Assembly (NCBI RefSeq): GCF_907163125.1
Contig: NZ_OU015319.1
Span: 310,001-374,000 of the forward strand
Reading direction: 5' to 3'
Length of the DNA: 64,000 bases
DNA from: Cloacibacterium caeni
Lineage (GTDB): Bacteria > Bacteroidota > Bacteroidia > Flavobacteriales > Weeksellaceae
Part shown: piece after piece, positions 1-7,553 of the stretch
How the letters are laid out: each line of letters begins with the position of its first letter
Numbering within the stretch: the first letter of the stretch is position 1
The notes under the pieces: model-generated
The model's input: the letters and a program-made list of their open reading frames with translations, nothing else
What the model was told of the DNA's origin: nothing
The model's database searches: none
Made by a program: the position numbers and the translations under genes

Positions 1-285
1 GAATTTGTTTTTGTTTCCTATGAATTTTTGCATGAGCTTGAATAAGGTGGTTTTTCCGCAACCGATAGGACCAGAAAGGAGAATTCCTTTTTGGAGGTCG
101 AAGTCCATTTCTTTAGCTACTAAATCGTCTTGGAGCATCCATGCAATGGTGGCGAAGACTATGGGTTTTTCTTCGTCTGGAATGAGGTAGTTTTTACCGA
201 TGTATTGGGAAGCGAATTTTTTGAATTCTGGAATGATTTTGTAATAATCATAACGGGTTTCTATGGGTGGTGTAGGAAAGTTCAT
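1..285 (-). CDS. AAA+ / DnaC-like ATPase, 5' part (runs off the window)
   Basis: Reading leftward from an ATG at 285 the frame stays open for 95 codons to the window edge, so only the N-terminus is present. Residues about 70-78 contain a Walker A loop, GPIGCGKTT, so the protein binds ATP. The N-terminus (MNFPTPPIETRYDYYKI) resembles the DnaC/IstB-like ATPases found next to replication-initiator-like genes in Bacteroidota mobile elements. It starts 28 bases after the stop of the 313-1287 gene and is probably cotranscribed with it. The likely role is helicase loading or element replication. The family call is by resemblance only; the rest of the protein lies outside the window. Confidence 0.65.
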   Translation of the reverse strand, partial: MNFPTPPIETRYDYYKIIPEFKKFASQYIGKNYLIPDEEKPIVFATIAWMLQDDLVAKEMDFDLQKGILLSGPIGCGKTTLFKLMQKFIGNKNKF

Positions 286-291
286 AGAGTG

Positions 292-317
292 AGGTTGAGG
301 TTAAGGTAAAGGTTAAA
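292..317. repeat. Hexamer tandem run (AGGTTA type)
   Basis: AGGTTG, AGGTTA, AGGTAA, AGGTTA, AAG: a telomere-like run between the ATPase and replication-like genes, just before the stop codon of the latter. Confidence 0.65.
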
Positions 318-1287
318 GTGGTTCTTTGTAGCTTTTGTTGGTGGTGGCTTGGAGATTGTTGCGTTTGCCTTCGGCTCCGCTCAGGCTACGTGGTTTTAAA
401 TTATCATTGAATTTTTTGGAGTTTTTGAGCCAATTGCGTGCAGCTGCTTCCCAATTTTTCATTTTGGATTTTCCACCCACGAGCCAGCCGTTGGATTCGT
501 AGTGGTCAAAAAATCTTTCGGCTTCGGAAAGCGGAGTGTCTTTTTCTTCGAAAAAAAGTTTTACCTCAGCAAAGGTGGGTGGGATTTTGGGAGCTGGTTT
601 GATGTAGTGAGATTCTTCACTGCGCTTTGCTTCGTTCAGAATGACAGGAAAATTCTTTTTGCCTCCAACTTGAATATTGTTTTCGATAAGAGTTGGCGAA
701 AGCTTTGCGATTTTCTTTTTCTTTTCGCGCAACTTTTCTTTTTCTTCACTTTTTTGGGATAGTGATTTTGGAACAATTTCTTGGAAAGGAATTGCAGGTA
801 AAAAAGCTTGTTTAAAATTTGAACTGGTCTCGGGTGAGGTAATACTATGTTTATTGTTTATATTGTTTATATAGTTTATAGAAGGTATCAATGCTTGTTC
901 AATACCTGTTTCGATTTTGATATGGTGCTGGTTCAATGCTTGTTCAGAGCTTGTTTGATTTTTGATACGGTTCTTGTTCAAATGGTGAACATCTATATTT
1001 TCGAAATTATGAAGATTGACCAAACTTCCTTTGTATGGATTGAATGAGGGTAAATATTCGATATATCCAAAATCTTGAAGGTCTTTTATACACTTGTGAT
1101 AAGTTCCTAACGCTGCAATTTTACTGAGCTTCATCATTTCATGTCGTGAAATGCTTATTGGGTTCTGGAAGTGGTTGAGGTTCCAGAACTGAAATAAAGC
1201 AAGGTATAAGCTGATGTGTGTGGGGTTAAGGCGTGAGTCTTCGTGGATTTTTTCGTAAAATCCTGTAAGGTGGCGGATGTAGTTCAT
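313..1287 (-). CDS. Mobile-element replication-initiator-like winged-helix protein
   Basis: A 324-residue protein. Residues 1-90 look like a winged-helix DNA-binding region (LNPTHISLYLALFQFWN, then an HTH-like SRHEMMKLSKIA). The middle is a low-complexity N/K/E-rich linker. The C-terminus (about 235-290, PPTFAEVKLFFEEKDTPLSE) matches the tail seen in Bacteroidota element proteins encoded next to DnaC-like ATPases. Such proteins are usually annotated as transcriptional regulators or replisome-organiser (DnaD)-like. Two stretches (about 214-227, VILNEAKRSEES, and 300-307, LSGAEG) are translated dispersed repeats inserted in frame. Probably acts with the downstream ATPase in replication of the element; function is inferred from context. 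Confidence 0.6.
   Translation of the reverse strand: MNYIRHLTGFYEKIHEDSRLNPTHISLYLALFQFWNLNHFQNPISISRHEMMKLSKIAALGTYHKCIKDLQDFGYIEYLPSFNPYKGSLVNLHNFENIDVHHLNKNRIKNQTSSEQALNQHHIKIETGIEQALIPSINYINNINNKHSITSPETSSNFKQAFLPAIPFQEIVPKSLSQKSEEKEKLREKKKKIAKLSPTLIENNIQVGGKKNFPVILNEAKRSEESHYIKPAPKIPPTFAEVKLFFEEKDTPLSEAERFFDHYESNGWLVGGKSKMKNWEAAARNWLKNSKKFNDNLKPRSLSGAEGKRNNLQATTNKSYKEPL
611..646. repeat. Dispersed repeat, family A (inside the replication-like gene)
   Basis: GATTCTTCACTGCGCTTTGC followed by TTCGTTCAGAATGACA, the reverse complement of the copies at 28046 and 62141. Translated on the minus strand as VILNEAKRSEES. Confidence 0.8.
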
Positions 1288-1300
1288 ATTTTTAAATGCT

Positions 1301-1392
1301 GGATGTGGGATGATGGGAGTTGGAAGTTGGGTGATGGTCGCTTCGTGAACTTCGTTCGTAAACTTCTGTTTATGCTCAGCGTGACATTATGA
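1301..1392. repeat. Heptamer array plus family B repeat upstream of the replication-like gene
   Basis: Degenerate 7-base units GGATGTG, GGATGAT, GGGAGTT, GGAAGTT, GGGTGAT (1301-1335), followed by a family B-like copy containing CTTCGTGAACTTCGTTCG and GCTCAGCGTGACA (to about 1387). Confidence 0.65.
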
Positions 1393-1403
1393 TTGGTGAT
1401 TGA

Positions 1404-1664
1404 TTAATTATTAGATTGTAAGAGCTTTTCAATGTCCTCATAGTTGTAGTATAGTGTACCTCCGACTTTAGAGTAACGGAGAGTGCCGTTAATCCTCATG
1501 TTTTGGAGTGTTCCCGAGGATATTTTGAGGAGTGCTTTAACATCTGCGCTACGGAGCCATTGTTTTTGGTTGTTTGTTTTTGGGAGCAGTAAGTTTTTGA
1601 GTTCTTGTAAAAGATCATTTTTGAACTCTTGAAGGTCTTCTTTGGTAATAATTTCTAGTGCCAT
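1404..1664 (-). CDS. Excisionase-like helix-turn-helix protein
   Basis: An 86-residue protein. The N-terminal half is probably helical and coiled (EDLQEFKNDLLQELKNLL). The C-terminal half is a MerR/excisionase-type HTH_17 domain, visible in WLRSADVKALLKISSGTLQ followed by the wing SKVGGTLYYNYEDIEKLL. Proteins of this size and domain beside an integrase normally act as recombination directionality factors or small regulators. It lies between the rteC-like gene and the replication-like gene, all on the minus strand. No catalytic motif is visible. Xis versus transcription factor cannot be decided from sequence. Confidence 0.7.
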   Translation of the reverse strand: MALEIITKEDLQEFKNDLLQELKNLLLPKTNNQKQWLRSADVKALLKISSGTLQNMRINGTLRYSKVGGTLYYNYEDIEKLLQSNN

Positions 1665-1673
1665 AATTCAATA

Positions 1674-1695
1674 GGTTAAGGTTAAGGTTAAGTTG
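1674..1695. repeat. Hexamer tandem run (AGGTTA x3)
   Basis: AGGTTAAGGTTAAGGTTAAG just upstream of the Xis-like gene; same class as 292-317 and 29968-30001. Confidence 0.65.
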
Positions 1696-1800
1696 GTTTA
1701 GAATTCCAGCAATGACTTTCATCCCCGGAATTGTTTACAGCGAAATTGTGCTGTTTTGGTAAGATTTATTCACAACGGAGACTGCGTTGTGAATGATTTT

Positions 1801-2643
1801 TTAAAAATTTTCGTCTGTTTCCTCCATTCTTAACAGAAGTTTATCTTTGAGGGTATTGATAAATTTGGCTCTGTCGTCTTTTCGGGTTCTGATGTCTAGG
1901 AACATACGCCTGTATTGTCCTAAATCTACATTGAAGGTTTCTTGGAATTGTTCTGCAATGTCTTTAACATTAGCAGTTCCGTTGTTGAAAACGCCTTCGG
2001 TTTGGAGGGCGTAGATGAGTTCAATAAGGGCGACTTTTGAGGCCGTCCATTGGAGTTTGGATGATTGGGTTGTATAAATCCCGTTTAGTGCTTTTTCAAG
2101 CTCTAAAATCTTTTTATCTATGTATATAGACAAAAGGTCGTTCGCCATGATTAAAGCGACTTTGCTATCATGGGCGGTTGAGAATTTAGGGTCAAATTCA
2201 AAATAATAATTGTTGAGGTTGATTTTAAAATCTACATTTCCTCTCAAAAAATATTTCTCATCTAGGAAAGTGCTATTCGTACGGTAGTATTGATAAAAAT
2301 CTAAATTCTTATCAAAGAAATCTTTTATGTTGGCCTGTTCAGCTTCATAATATTTTTTGAGGATTGATGCACCTCCTAATGGAGCTTGGGAAGCAATTCT
2401 ATAAATTGCCATGTGATAATATAGCTTGGAAGTGAATTGCGGTTTTATGGATTTAAAAAATAAAATTTCTTCATGCTTAGATTTAAATTTATGTTTAATG
2501 AGCATTTTTTTCAGCTGCTCTAGAGTTTTGAGAATGACTTTGATTGTCTCTTCTGATTTTTGGAGAACGTTATCAAATTCGGACTCTAAAAACTCAATCT
2601 GCCCATTAAGCTCTCTTAAGAGATCAATAGATTTCGTTTCCAC
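1801..2643 (-). CDS. rteC: RteC-family regulator of conjugative/mobilizable elements
   Basis: A 280-residue protein with a helical, coiled N-terminus (1-50) and a core containing EILFFKSIKPQFTSKLYYH, characteristic of the RteC family. RteC of CTnDOT controls excision and transfer functions in Bacteroides. The C-terminal part (about 200-275: LIELIYALQTEG, IAEQFQETFNVDLGQYRRMF) is the conserved RteC end. The start codon appears to be GTG (2641-2643); the next in-frame ATG is near residue 48 and would remove the coiled segment, so the GTG is preferred. It sits between the integrase and the Xis-like gene. The family assignment is firm; the regulatory role here is inferred. Confidence 0.8.
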   Translation of the reverse strand: METKSIDLLRELNGQIEFLESEFDNVLQKSEETIKVILKTLEQLKKMLIKHKFKSKHEEILFFKSIKPQFTSKLYYHMAIYRIASQAPLGGASILKKYYEAEQANIKDFFDKNLDFYQYYRTNSTFLDEKYFLRGNVDFKINLNNYYFEFDPKFSTAHDSKVALIMANDLLSIYIDKKILELEKALNGIYTTQSSKLQWTASKVALIELIYALQTEGVFNNGTANVKDIAEQFQETFNVDLGQYRRMFLDIRTRKDDRAKFINTLKDKLLLRMEETDENF

Positions 2644-2899
2644 AGTTAAATTTTGTTTTTAACGGTGCTAAAAATATAATTTTAACGATAATGCAACAAA
2701 AAATATTAAAAAATATTTTCAACAACAATAAACGAATTTTATTAATTATTCATAATCAATCTCTTATATAAATGAAAAATAATTACTAGTACATGATGAT
2801 ATATTGAAAATATAACAACATTGTTACAAAATATATGAAAGTTACTATATAAGACTGGTTTGGAGCTGTTTGGGTTTTTACCAAAAAAGAAAATGAAGA
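2644..2899. other. A+T-rich intergenic region between the rteC-like gene and the integrase
   Basis: No gene is visible. The region is very A+T-rich with small palindromes (AAAATATT repeats near 2699-2720, and AACAACATTGTTAC near 2814-2827). It lies upstream of the rteC-like gene and downstream of int, so it must hold the rteC promoter and possibly arm-type or Xis binding sites. No specific site can be assigned. Confidence 0.3.
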
Positions 2900-2915
2900 T
2901 TAAGAAATCTTCATT
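2881..2915 (-). terminator. Intrinsic terminator of the integrase gene
   Basis: Stem AATGAAGAT (2892-2900) / ATCTTCATT (2907-2915) with a 6-base loop. On the minus strand it is followed by a T-rich run (2881-2891). The stem overlaps the integrase stop codon. Confidence 0.6.
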
Positions 2916-4144
2916 TTTAGTTCTTTTTGGGCTAATTTTTCTTTTAAGATATTCATGTCGTTGCTGACTTTGGAATCTAGGATTTTGGCGTAGTGTTGGG
3001 TCATTTTAATACTTTTATGACCTAGCATTTTACTTACTGTTTCGATTGGTACACCATTATTTAGAGTTACTGTTGTGGCAAAAGTGTGTCTTGCTGCATG
3101 AAAAGTTAAATCAAATTCTATATCGCATAGTGTAGAAATTTCTTTTAAATACTCGTTCATTTTTTGATTGCTTAGTATTGGGAGGACTAAATTTTGATTT
3201 AAACATTTAGGATGATCTTTGTATTTATTCATAATCATTTCTGCAATAGGGAGAATAGGAATTCTTACCTCCACCTTAGTTTTTGTTCTTTTTGTTTTTA
3301 TCCATTTTTCACCTTTTAAGTCAATAAATATATTTTCATAAGTAAGATTTTTAATATCAACGTATGCTAAACCAGTATAGCAACTAAAAATAAAAATGTC
3401 TCTGACTGATGCTAATCTTTCTGACTTAAATTCTTTATTCAAAATTTGATCTATATGAGATTGAGATAAAAAATTAGGAACTACAGTTGTTAATTTTGAT
3501 TTGTAATTGATGAAAGGATTTTTTGAAATCCACTCATTAGCAAAGCAGATATTTATGATTTTTTGAAAATTCTTAATGTACTTAACAGCAGAATTATTGG
3601 CACATTTACGAACTGTTCTTAACCAATATTCGTAACTAGAAACAAATTCGGGATTGATTTGTTTAACGTCCATATCCGAAACATTATATTTCCATTTTAA
3701 AAATTCAATCGTATGTCTAAGGGAAGTCTCATATCTTTCCCAAGTTCCTTTGGAATAAGTTTCTCCTATTAAGTCATACATTTGTTTGTTATGTTCTTTG
3801 AAAACTTCAACGATAGTTACTTTCTTTTCGTCAATACCTAAATAACGATTTTTAAGAGTTTCACTCGTTATTTCTTTATTTGCCAAAATTAATTCGTTAT
3901 AACTTGAAAATACTTTGAATTTTATATGCTCTAAAAGTGAATTAATGAATTTGGATTGTTGGGAATTGCCTTTTAATTTACCAGATTTAGAACACCATGA
4001 AGCTGTTGGGATAGTTTGCCCAGTTGATATTTCAGAGCGTTTTCCTCTCACTGTAATACGTAAATAAATGGCTGATAGTTCTGGATTGCCTTTTGTTTTC
4101 TTGGCGTAGAAAAGTAAACTGTAGTGGTTCATGTGTGGTGACAT
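2900..4144 (-). CDS. Tyrosine recombinase / integrase of an integrative element
   Basis: A 414-residue integrase with the three-part layout of Bacteroidota integrases: an arm-binding N-terminus (about 1-100), a SAM-like core-binding domain (about 110-210) and a catalytic domain (about 220-400). Catalytic residues are visible: Arg in ASVRDIFIFSCYTG, the His-x-x-Arg box HAARHTF, LGHKSIKMTQ, and the nucleophile Tyr in HYAKI. It faces away from the tRNA-Ser gene whose 3' end lies about 240 bases upstream, the usual arrangement for an element using that tRNA as its attachment site. A start at Met5 (MNHYSLLF) is equally possible. A terminator hairpin overlaps the stop codon. Confidence 0.92.
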   Translation of the reverse strand: MSPHMNHYSLLFYAKKTKGNPELSAIYLRITVRGKRSEISTGQTIPTASWCSKSGKLKGNSQQSKFINSLLEHIKFKVFSSYNELILANKEITSETLKNRYLGIDEKKVTIVEVFKEHNKQMYDLIGETYSKGTWERYETSLRHTIEFLKWKYNVSDMDVKQINPEFVSSYEYWLRTVRKCANNSAVKYIKNFQKIINICFANEWISKNPFINYKSKLTTVVPNFLSQSHIDQILNKEFKSERLASVRDIFIFSCYTGLAYVDIKNLTYENIFIDLKGEKWIKTKRTKTKVEVRIPILPIAEMIMNKYKDHPKCLNQNLVLPILSNQKMNEYLKEISTLCDIEFDLTFHAARHTFATTVTLNNGVPIETVSKMLGHKSIKMTQHYAKILDSKVSNDMNILKEKLAQKELKMKIS

Positions 4145-4324
4145 TTAAAGGTTATAAATTTATTTTTGACCCTAAGAACCTACAAGATGTTCAATCATTG
4201 AAATGGCTTTGTATAAGCAGTTTCAAGAGAGAAAGGTGAGTACTTTGGTGATTTTTTGATACTCACCTAATTACACCCTTACAGATTGAATTATTTTAGT
4301 TATTTATGATATTACATAAAACAA

Positions 4325-4358
4325 AAAACCCTTTAAAACGTACATTTTAAAGGGTTTT
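4325..4358 (-). terminator. Terminator downstream of tRNA-Ser
   Basis: A perfect 14-base-pair stem, AAAACCCTTTAAAA / TTTTAAAGGGTTTT, with loop CGTACA, 24 bases beyond the tRNA 3' end in the direction of tRNA transcription. It could also belong to the mobile-element side of the junction. Confidence 0.7.
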
Positions 4359-4381
4359 AATGAAATATGTATTTCGTATTG

Positions 4382-4468
4382 CAGAAAGGAAGGGATTCGA
4401 ACCCTCGATACAGTTACCCGTATACTACCTTTCCAGGGTAGCTCCTTCAACCACTCGGACACCTTTCT
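4382..4468 (-). tRNA. tRNA-Ser (anticodon GGA)
   Basis: Read on the minus strand: acceptor AGAAAGG (4462-4468) pairs with CCTTTCT (4383-4389); discriminator G; anticodon stem-loop CTACC-CTGGAAA-GGTAG gives anticodon GGA; a long variable arm typical of tRNA-Ser; T arm with GGTTCGAATCC. CCA is not encoded. The 3' end faces the integrase gene, so the 3' half of this tRNA is the probable integration target. Confidence 0.95.
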
Positions 4469-4479
4469 TTTTCAGATGG

Positions 4480-4487
4480 CAAAGGTA
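4480..4487 (-). promoter_or_regulatory. Bacteroidota -7 box for tRNA-Ser
   Basis: TACCTTTG on the minus strand, matching TAnnTTTG, 11 bases upstream of the mature tRNA 5' end. It overlaps the last codons of ansA. Confidence 0.6.
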
Positions 4488-4491
4488 GAAT

Positions 4492-5517
4492 TTATTCTTC
4501 AATTTCCGAAATTTCTCCACGCAGATTTTTCTTAAAATTTTCTGCAAAATTTCCTGAATAATTCGGGTTATCGATTAAATGCATAGCTTTTGCCAAAGCA
4601 CTTTCGGCAGTGATGTCATGACCGCTTATTGCGCCTATCTTTTTGAAAATGTTACTGTTATTGTATTTCCCTATGCTTATTCCACCAGAAACACATTGAG
4701 AAATCACCACGATTTCAGTTCCGTTATTTCTGATTTTTTGGAGGACTTCTTCTGTTTTTTTATTGCTAAAAATCGTTCCAGAACCGAAAACTTGAAGAAT
4801 TAAAACCTTGATTTTAGGAATTTGTGGCAAACTTTCTAAATTGATTCCAGGGAAAATTCTCCACAAAAGAATACTGTCATTCAAATGTAAATCTACAGAA
4901 AAATCTTCTTGATAAGGCGTTCTGTACAGCATGGCTTCTTCTACTTTCAAGTGAACACCAGATTCTCCTAAAATAGGGTAGTTTGGACTGATAAATGCAT
5001 CGAAATTCTCGGCAGAATATTTTAAACAACGGTTTCCTCTCAATAATTTATATTCGAAATAGAGCGCCACTTCTTGTACCACCGCTTCATTATTTTGATA
5101 TAAACTCGCATAATAAAGACTGGTGAGCAAATTTTCTTTGGCGTCAGTTCTTAAATCCCCGATTGGTAACTGCGAACCCGTCAAAATCACAGGTTTTCTT
5201 AAATTTTTAAGCATGAAACTCAGTGCAGAAGCAGTATAAGCCATAGTATCTGTTCCGTGAAGAATCAAAAATCCATCAAAAAGGTGATAATTTTCCTCAA
5301 TCAATTGAGCGATTTCCTTCCATTCTTCTGGTCCTACATCTGATGAATCCAAAGGTTCTGAAAACTGATGAACGCTTACTTCGCATTCCAGCAGATTCAT
5401 CTCTGGGATTTTATTGAAAATATGATTGAAATCAAAAGCGCGAAGACTATTGGTTTCATAATCTTTCTCCATTCCGATAGTTCCGCCTGTGTATATGATG
5501 AGGACTTTTCTTTTCAT
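4492..5517 (-). CDS. ansA: Type I L-asparaginase (cytoplasmic)
   Basis: A 341-residue protein hydrolysing L-asparagine to aspartate and ammonia. The N-terminal nucleophile motif TGGTIGM (10-16) and the second catalytic block LHGTDTM (86-92) are intact, and LTGSQLPIG (type I signature) follows. Length fits the bacterial AnsA family, and no signal peptide is present, so it is cytoplasmic. It is divergent from the TrmH-like gene, with about 85 bases between starts. asnB, which catalyses the opposing synthesis, lies about 19 kb away. Confidence 0.92.
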   Translation of the reverse strand: MKRKVLIIYTGGTIGMEKDYETNSLRAFDFNHIFNKIPEMNLLECEVSVHQFSEPLDSSDVGPEEWKEIAQLIEENYHLFDGFLILHGTDTMAYTASALSFMLKNLRKPVILTGSQLPIGDLRTDAKENLLTSLYYASLYQNNEAVVQEVALYFEYKLLRGNRCLKYSAENFDAFISPNYPILGESGVHLKVEEAMLYRTPYQEDFSVDLHLNDSILLWRIFPGINLESLPQIPKIKVLILQVFGSGTIFSNKKTEEVLQKIRNNGTEIVVISQCVSGGISIGKYNNSNIFKKIGAISGHDITAESALAKAMHLIDNPNYSGNFAENFKKNLRGEISEIEE

Positions 5518-5603
5518 GTAAAATTTTCTTTTTTGTAGAATTTTTCAGACTTTAAAGTTAAAAATTTAAAGTTAATTTCTAAAATATTTTGCAATTTTGC
5601 CAA

Positions 5604-6269
5604 ATGATTCCTAAAAACAGACTTCAAGAAACTTTTGATTATCTAAAACAATTTCTTACCGATGAAAGATTGAGCAAAATAGAGCATTTTTCTCAGGAAA
5701 GTTCAGATTTTGTGCTTCCCGTGATGGAAGATGTGTATCAGTTCCGTAATGCAGCAGCGATTGTAAGAAGTGTGGAAGCTTGTGGTTTTCATCACGTAGT
5801 TGCTTTGGAAGAAGAAAATGTGTTCAATCCAAATCTAAAGGTTACGAAAGGTGCAGAAACTTGGGTAAAAGTAGAAAAAATGCCAAATAATCTTGATTCT
5901 TTAAAAGAAATTAAAAGCAGAGGTTATAAAATTTTGGCGGTTTCTCCAGAGAATAACGCAACCATGTTGCCTGATTACGAAGTAAAAGAACCGATTGCAC
6001 TGGTTTTTGGGACAGAATTGGAAGGCGTTTCTGATGAAATTTTAGAGTTTGCAGACGAAACTTTGGCAATTCCCATGTATGGTTTTACCAAAAGTTTTAA
6101 CGTTTCGGTTGCCGCTGCAATTTGTATGTACGAATTGAAGCAAAAACTTATGAAATCTCGAATTGATTATAAATTATCTGAAGAAAAATTACTAGAAATG
6201 AAAATCAGATGGACAGTAAATTCCATCAGAAGTGGAGAAGAACTTTTGGAAAGGTTTTTGAATAGATAA
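5604..6269 (+). CDS. TrmH/SpoU-family RNA 2'-O-methyltransferase
   Basis: A 221-residue SPOUT methyltransferase. Motif 1 is NAAAIVRSVEACGFHHV (about 45-62). The AdoMet-binding knot is visible as VFGTELEGVSDE and IPMYGFTKSFNVSVAAAICMYEL (about 135-185). TrmH proteins methylate the ribose of G18 in tRNAs; an rRNA target cannot be excluded. The ATG at 5604 is chosen because the 5-codon extension to 5589 begins with TTG and overlaps a promoter-like TATTTTG/TTGCAA. It is followed 10 bases later by a small lipoprotein gene. Confidence 0.85.
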   Translation: MIPKNRLQETFDYLKQFLTDERLSKIEHFSQESSDFVLPVMEDVYQFRNAAAIVRSVEACGFHHVVALEEENVFNPNLKVTKGAETWVKVEKMPNNLDSLKEIKSRGYKILAVSPENNATMLPDYEVKEPIALVFGTELEGVSDEILEFADETLAIPMYGFTKSFNVSVAAAICMYELKQKLMKSRIDYKLSEEKLLEMKIRWTVNSIRSGEELLERFLNR

Positions 6270-6279
6270 ATGAAAAGCT

Positions 6280-6735
6280 ATGAAAAAACTAATCTTTATA
6301 TTATTTTTATTATTTACTTTTTCGTGTAAAAAAGAGAATTCTTCTGTGGAAAATTCCAATTATTGGCAAATTTATACTGATGTTAAATACTTTCCAATTT
6401 CAATTATTAAATTTTTAGAAGCTTTGTACGGAAGAGATTTTAAATTAGCAAATCCAAATGAAAATTTCAATATAACAGATGTTAAAGTATATCCAAATAA
6501 GCCACATCAACAATTATGTTTTTTAGCAAATAAGGAAAATATTTGGAGACTCGTTTATATCCAAGGCGGTGTTGGGAAATCAAACAAGTTTTATGAATTT
6601 GAAGTAAATAAGGATACAATTTCCAAAATAAAAAAAGGTTGGTCTTTTGAGAATATAAGAACAAATGATTCCTTAGAGTTTTACTTAAAAAAAGGAAAAA
6701 TTAATTTTGAGAAAATTAAGATTAAATATGAATAA
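6280..6735 (+). CDS. Predicted lipoprotein, unknown function
   Basis: A 151-residue protein with a lipoprotein signal peptide, MKKLIFILFLLFTFSCKK; lipobox FTFSC with Cys16 as the likely lipidated residue. The mature part is polar and rich in K/N/F without a motif I recognise. It begins 10 bases after the TrmH-like gene, so readthrough is plausible. Its stop abuts the end of the convergent rsmE gene with no space for a separate terminator. Confidence 0.6.
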   Translation: MKKLIFILFLLFTFSCKKENSSVENSNYWQIYTDVKYFPISIIKFLEALYGRDFKLANPNENFNITDVKVYPNKPHQQLCFLANKENIWRLVYIQGGVGKSNKFYEFEVNKDTISKIKKGWSFENIRTNDSLEFYLKKGKINFEKIKIKYE

Positions 6736-7428
6736 TTAAATCATTTTTTCATAATTCCACGCAGCTACGAAAATCCCTGCGGTTTCTGTTCTTAATCTTT
6801 GGTGTCCCAGTGAAACGGCTTTAATGCCTTTTTCGGCTAACATTTTAATTTCTTTTTCAGAAAAATCACCTTCTGGACCAATAAGGAAAGTAGGATTGGT
6901 CAATTCTGGAATTTCGTTGAGGTTGATGCGTTCAAAAGCAACATCGCAATGCGCCACAAAAGTCATTTCCGGATTTACATTTTTAATAAAATCTGAAAGT
7001 TTTGTAACATTATTAATGTTTGGAAAGAAGAATCTTAAACTTTGTTTAGATGCAGCAACAGCTTGTTTTCTGAGTTTTTCGATGTTCAGGTTTTTACGTT
7101 CTGTTTTTTCAGTATTCAGAATGGTAATTTCGGAAATACCCATTTCTGTTGCTTTTTCAACAAAAAATTCAATTCTGTCGATGTTTTTGGTAGGAGCAAT
7201 CGCAATATGCAATTGTCTGGTAAGATTCGGAAAATATTCTTGAACTTCCGTAACGTTCAGACTGACTTTTTTCCCTTCAAAAACGAGGTTTCCTTTGGCG
7301 AGATTTCCTTTTCCATCCGTCACGAAAATTTCTTCGCCTTCTTTCATACGAAGAACTTTCACAATGTGCTGTTGCTCTTCGTCATTAATTTTTACATCTG
7401 GAATAATTTCGCCAAAGAAAAGTTTCAT
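6736..7428 (-). CDS. rsmE: 16S rRNA (uracil(1498)-N(3))-methyltransferase
   Basis: A 230-residue protein of full RsmE length. It has an N-terminal PUA-like domain (HIVKVLRMKEGEEIFVTDGKGN, about 22-43) and a C-terminal SPOUT knot: IGPEGDFSEKEI (about 180-191) and SLGHQRLRTETAGIFVAAW (about 204-222), the AdoMet-binding signature. It methylates N3 of U1498 in the 30S subunit. Convergent with the preceding lipoprotein gene. Confidence 0.92.
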   Translation of the reverse strand: MKLFFGEIIPDVKINDEEQQHIVKVLRMKEGEEIFVTDGKGNLAKGNLVFEGKKVSLNVTEVQEYFPNLTRQLHIAIAPTKNIDRIEFFVEKATEMGISEITILNTEKTERKNLNIEKLRKQAVAASKQSLRFFFPNINNVTKLSDFIKNVNPEMTFVAHCDVAFERINLNEIPELTNPTFLIGPEGDFSEKEIKMLAEKGIKAVSLGHQRLRTETAGIFVAAWNYEKMI

Positions 7429-7469
7429 TTTATTTTAAATATTTTTGAAATGTTTTGTACATTTAGTAA

Positions 7470-7549
7470 GCCACGAAGTGGCGATATCATTAGCAAAGGG
7501 TTTAGCCCTTTGTAAAATTAAAATTGATTTTTCGAAGCCACGAAGTGGC
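7470..7549. repeat. Hairpin (REP-like) cluster on the 3' side of the Y1 transposase gene
   Basis: Two copies of GCCACGAAGTGGC (7470-7482, 7537-7549; stem GCCAC, loop GAA) flank CAAAGGGTTTAGCCCTTTG (7494-7512; 7-base stem). They directly abut the end of the gene at 7554. The TTTAGCCC core recurs at 61309-61326. Confidence 0.8.
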
Positions 7550-7553
7550 GAAA

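Noticed and set aside
502-1047. Several plus-strand frames over the replication-like gene
   Set aside because: They are opposite-strand shadows of an A/K-rich gene; composition (F/L/I runs) is typical of antisense frames.
7042-7515. 157-codon open frame on the plus strand
   Set aside because: Antisense of the well-supported rsmE gene; Phe/Cys-rich translation with no family resemblance.
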